From the NCBI RefSeq assembly GCF_050717535.1, contig NZ_JBOITM010000028.1, positions 1 through 64,000 on the forward strand: a stretch of 64,000 nucleotides of DNA, read 5' to 3'. Shown one piece after another: positions 61,210-64,000 of this stretch. Under the pieces are notes generated by a model, which saw only the letters and a list, made by a program, of their open reading frames with translations, had not been told where the DNA came from and searched no databases. Within the stretch, counting starts at the first letter, position 1. Each line of letters starts with the position of its first letter. The stretch is from Clostridium_AD sp050717535. Its GTDB lineage: Bacteria; Bacillota; Clostridia; Clostridiales; Clostridiaceae. The position numbers were made by a program, and so were the translations under genes.

Positions 61210-61662
61210 ATGGCTATAAGAATCATTAGAACTTATGGAGATGACATTTTAAGAAAAAAAAGCAAAGTAGTAGATGAAATTAACCCAAGAATTTTATTGT
61301 TAATTAAAGATATGAAAGAAACTATGTATAATTCAAAGGGGATAGGTCTTGCTGGCCCTCAGGTTGGTATTTTAAAAAGAATAATAGTTATTGATATTGG
61401 AAATGGACCTATGGCACTTATTAATCCAGAGATAATAGAAACTAATGGCGCAAATATATCTAATGAAGGGTGTCTAAGCATACCAGGGGTACAAAAGAAT
61501 GTAGAAAGGCCTAATAAAGTAACATTGAGGGCTTTGGATGAAAATGGAGAAACCATAGTTTTGAATGGAGAGGGTCTTCTTGCAAGAGCATTCTGCCATG
61601 AAATTGATCATTTAGATGGCATATTGTTTGTAGACAAAGCAATAGATGATGAGGAGAAATAA
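61210..61662 (+). CDS. def: peptide deformylase
   Basis: A 150-residue metalloenzyme removing formyl groups from nascent N-termini. The three motifs are GIGLAGPQVG, EGCLSIPG (metal Cys) and HEIDHLDG (metal His pair and catalytic Glu). AAAAGGAGG precedes the ATG. Next to fmt, the opposing activity. Confidence 0.97.
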   Translation: MAIRIIRTYGDDILRKKSKVVDEINPRILLLIKDMKETMYNSKGIGLAGPQVGILKRIIVIDIGNGPMALINPEIIETNGANISNEGCLSIPGVQKNVERPNKVTLRALDENGETIVLNGEGLLARAFCHEIDHLDGILFVDKAIDDEEK

Positions 61663-61663
61663 T

Positions 61664-62593
61664 ATGAATATAATTTTTATGGGTACACCAGAATTTTCGG
61701 TGCCATCCCTTGCTAGACTTATAAATGAATTTGAAGTTTCAGCTGTTTTTACTCAGCCTGATAGACCAAAAGGAAGAGGCAAAAATTTAGCAATGCCTGC
61801 TGTAAAACAATTAGCAATTTCATATAATATTCCAGTATATCAGCCAATAAAAATTAAGAAAAACGAAGAAATCATAGAAATAATTAAGAATTTAAAACCA
61901 GATTTTATTGTAGTAGTGGCTTTTGGGCAGATTCTTCCAAAGGAAGTATTAGAGATTCCTAAATATGGGTGCATAAATTTACATGCATCATTATTACCCC
62001 AATATAGAGGGGCCGCTCCTATTAATTGGTGCATAATTAATGGAGAGACTAAAAGTGGAAATACCACCATGCTTATGGATGTTGGTCTTGACACTGGAGA
62101 CATACTTCTAAGGTCACAAGTAGAACTAACCAATACCATTACCGCGGGTGAATTGCATGATATTCTTAGCATCAGTGGTGGTGAACTTTTAGTTAAGACA
62201 TTAAAGGGCATAGTTAATAATGAGATAGTGCCAGTAAAGCAAGGAAATGAGGCTAACTCATATGCGTCTATGCTAAATAAGGAAATGGCTAACATAAATT
62301 GGTCGGATAGCAATGTTAATATTCATAATTTTATAAGAGGATTAAACCCGACGCAAGTTGCATATACTCATTATGAAAATAGAGTGATGAAAATATATAA
62401 ATCAAGAGTAATCCATGAAACATCAAATAAAAGCATTGGAAGTATTATAGAGGTTTCAAAAGAGGGATTAAGGGTATCAACTGGTAGTGGTGTTTTACTT
62501 ATTGAAGAAATACAATTTCCAGGTAAAAAGCCATTAAAAGTTAAGGACTATATAATAGGAAATAAGATAGATGAAAGTGTTATTTTAAATTAA
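61664..62593 (+). CDS. fmt: methionyl-tRNA formyltransferase
   Basis: A 309-residue enzyme formylating initiator Met-tRNA. It begins MNIIFMGTPEFSVPSL and has CINLHASLLPQYRGAAPINW with the catalytic Asn/His, and MDVGLDTGDILL. The ATG at 61664 follows GAGGAG within the end of def; the 18-base longer reading overlaps that site. Confidence 0.97.
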   Translation: MNIIFMGTPEFSVPSLARLINEFEVSAVFTQPDRPKGRGKNLAMPAVKQLAISYNIPVYQPIKIKKNEEIIEIIKNLKPDFIVVVAFGQILPKEVLEIPKYGCINLHASLLPQYRGAAPINWCIINGETKSGNTTMLMDVGLDTGDILLRSQVELTNTITAGELHDILSISGGELLVKTLKGIVNNEIVPVKQGNEANSYASMLNKEMANINWSDSNVNIHNFIRGLNPTQVAYTHYENRVMKIYKSRVIHETSNKSIGSIIEVSKEGLRVSTGSGVLLIEEIQFPGKKPLKVKDYIIGNKIDESVILN

Positions 62594-62608
62594 GAGAGGC
62601 GAATGAAT

Positions 62609-63286
62609 ATGTTTTTTTATGATAGTACTATGCTTATATTATTGCCAGCTATAATTATATCGGCACTCGCACAACTTAAAATTAAATCTTCTTTTAGTAA
62701 ATATTCTAAGGTAAATAGTGCAAATGGTTACACTGGTGCAAAGGTAGCTAGAATGTTATTAGATGATGGTGGCCTTTTTGATATACCGGTGGAGTTAGTG
62801 CGTGGGAAACTTACTGATCATTACGATCCTTCAAAACGAGTTATGAGGCTCTCTCAGGAGGTTTATAATGGAACTTCAGTAGCATCTATAGGTGTTGCTG
62901 CTCATGAGACAGGGCATGCGCTTCAAGATAAAGAACATTATGCACCTTTAAAAATAAGGAACGCAATCGTGCCGGCAGTTAATTTTAGTTCAAATGCATC
63001 CTGGGTATTATTTTTAATAGGAATAATTTTAAGTATTCAGTCTTTAATATATGTTGGTATTATATTATTTTCAACAGTGGTAGTATTTCAGCTAATTACA
63101 CTACCAGTTGAATTTAATGCATCTAGTAGAGCATTAAATATATTAGAATCTAGAAATATACTTTACGGAAATGAAATAAAAGGCGCTAAAGCAGTATTAA
63201 ATGCTGCAGCTATGACGTACGTAGCGGGAACACTTATGGCCATTTCTCAGCTTATAAGACTTCTTCTATTAAGTCGCGATAGATAA
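62609..63286 (+). CDS. zinc metallopeptidase, YugP family
   Basis: A 225-residue membrane metallopeptidase. An N-terminal helix (LILLPAIIISALAQLKI), YNGTSVASIGVAAHETGHALQ with the HExxH zinc motif, two central helices and a C-terminal helix are seen, with the downstream Glu ligand probably in PVEFNASSRAL. Substrate unknown. GAGAGG lies 9 bases before the second ATG, chosen as the start. Conserved between fmt and rsmB in clostridia. Confidence 0.88.
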   Translation: MFFYDSTMLILLPAIIISALAQLKIKSSFSKYSKVNSANGYTGAKVARMLLDDGGLFDIPVELVRGKLTDHYDPSKRVMRLSQEVYNGTSVASIGVAAHETGHALQDKEHYAPLKIRNAIVPAVNFSSNASWVLFLIGIILSIQSLIYVGIILFSTVVVFQLITLPVEFNASSRALNILESRNILYGNEIKGAKAVLNAAAMTYVAGTLMAISQLIRLLLLSRDR

Positions 63287-63314
63287 AAATTAAATAGAAA
63301 ATTGAGGTAATAAC

Positions 63315-64000
63315 ATGAATAATAGTAGACTAGTAGCAATTGTAGTTATAGAAAAAGTAATAAATGAAAATGCTTATTCTAATATAGTTTTAGGCCTGGA
63401 ACTTAATAAATCCGATTTATCTGATAAAGATAAAGCGCTAGTTACAGAGATAGTTTATGGTACTTTAAAATATAAATATACTATAGACAAAATATTGAGC
63501 AGGTTTGTAAAAAAAGGTTTCGAAACTTTAGATAGTTTTGTTTTAAATATACTCCGAATATCGGTTTATCAAATTAGGTTTTTAGATAAAATTCCTAGCT
63601 TTGCTGTTGTTAGTGAGGCTGTAAACTTAACAAAAAAGATTAGTAATGTTGGAGCGGCACAACTTGTTAATGGAGTACTTAGAAACTATTTAAGAGAAGA
63701 CAATGCACCCTACTATAATGAAAAAAATGATATTGAAAGATTATGTTTTGAGTATTCATTCTCTAAGTCTTTAGTTAAACTCTTTATAAAGCAATATGGA
63801 CTTGTTACTGCTGAGGAAATTCTAAGGGGCTTAAATTATAGACCTGATGTTACGGTTAGAGTAAATACACTGAAATTAACTTATGAGGAGATATGGCAAA
63901 AACTTATAGAAAATGGTTATAATATAGAAAAAGGGTATGTATGTTCTGACGCAATAAGAATTATAAAAGGTAGAAATATAGAGAATAACCTTTTATTTAA
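63315..64000 (+). CDS. rsmB: 16S rRNA (cytosine-967-C5)-methyltransferase RsmB, truncated by the window end
   Basis: The frame is open from an ATG after TTGAGG to the window edge, about 228 codons of an expected 440. The N-terminal NusB-like domain is recognisable: NAYSNIVLGLELNK, DKALVTEIVYGTLKYK, LRISVYQIRFLDKIPSFAVVSEAVNLTKK and NGVLRNYLR, then the start of the methyltransferase linker with RPDVTVRVNTLK. The SAM-binding half is beyond the window. Confidence 0.93.
   Translation, partial: MNNSRLVAIVVIEKVINENAYSNIVLGLELNKSDLSDKDKALVTEIVYGTLKYKYTIDKILSRFVKKGFETLDSFVLNILRISVYQIRFLDKIPSFAVVSEAVNLTKKISNVGAAQLVNGVLRNYLREDNAPYYNEKNDIERLCFEYSFSKSLVKLFIKQYGLVTAEEILRGLNYRPDVTVRVNTLKLTYEEIWQKLIENGYNIEKGYVCSDAIRIIKGRNIENNLLF

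Overview
The window reads as chromosome of a low-GC, endospore-forming anaerobic Firmicute, most likely a Clostridium (sensu stricto). The base composition is very AT-rich, ribosome binding sites are strong (GGAGG type), and the gene order is the conserved clostridial sporulation and housekeeping order: efp-spoIIIA-nusB-folD-xseAB-ispA-dxs-tlyA-nadK-argR-recN-spoIVB-spo0A, spoIIM-xerD-dacF, scpAB-ytfJ, and yicC-remA-gmk-rpoZ-coaBC-priA-def-fmt-rsmB. No tRNA, rRNA or CRISPR array was seen.

Layout. 1-3.6 kb: a pyridoxamine-phosphate-oxidase-like flavoprotein, rqcH (ribosome quality control) on the minus strand, and dapF. 3.7-10.2 kb: a compact type IV pilus / type II secretion-like operon (pilB, pilC, four prepilin-like genes, pilM/N/O-like genes). 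10.5-31.4 kb: efp, the complete eight-gene spoIIIA operon, asp23, nusB, folate, isoprenoid, rRNA-methylation, NAD kinase, ArgR and RecN genes, then spoIVB, spo0A, spoIIM and a xerD-like recombinase. 31.6-37.0 kb: two D,D-carboxypeptidases flanking scpA, scpB and the spore-protein genes ytfJ and ytfI.

The main discovery is at 37.1-43.5 kb. A gene for a ferredoxin-reductase-like FAD/NAD(P)-binding, cysteine-rich iron-sulfur protein is split. Its start codon, ribosome binding site and first 15 codons lie at 37147-37191, and the remainder lies at 42580-43527. The 5388-bp insert between them carries a large serine recombinase next to one end, a 50-codon gene divergent from it, a ClpE-type AAA+ unfoldase and a PAP2-type membrane phosphatase. 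The insert ends are near-perfect inverted 23-bp arms. Joined around a central TG dinucleotide they form a 48-bp palindromic attP. Excision at that TG restores one in-frame 330-codon gene. This is the architecture of the B. subtilis and C. difficile skin elements, which interrupt sigK. Here the target is a redox gene whose downstream partner, a FAD-dependent oxidoreductase, is intact. Motifs resembling mother-cell promoters (SigE-like before the recombinase, SigK-like before the small gene) suggest, but do not prove, excision during sporulation.

45-55.6 kb: a sugar dehydrogenase / sugar isomerase pair with a downstream AraC regulator, a SEC-C/cysteine-cluster protein, an ohrR-gpx peroxide-defence pair, a ferritin-like protein, L-asparaginase, a guanine-riboswitch-controlled purine permease and an aminotransferase. 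55.7-64 kb: the yicC-to-rsmB housekeeping operon, with rsmB cut by the window end. Long hairpin repeats sharing the same ends (3.55 and 32.9 kb) look like a small MITE-like family.
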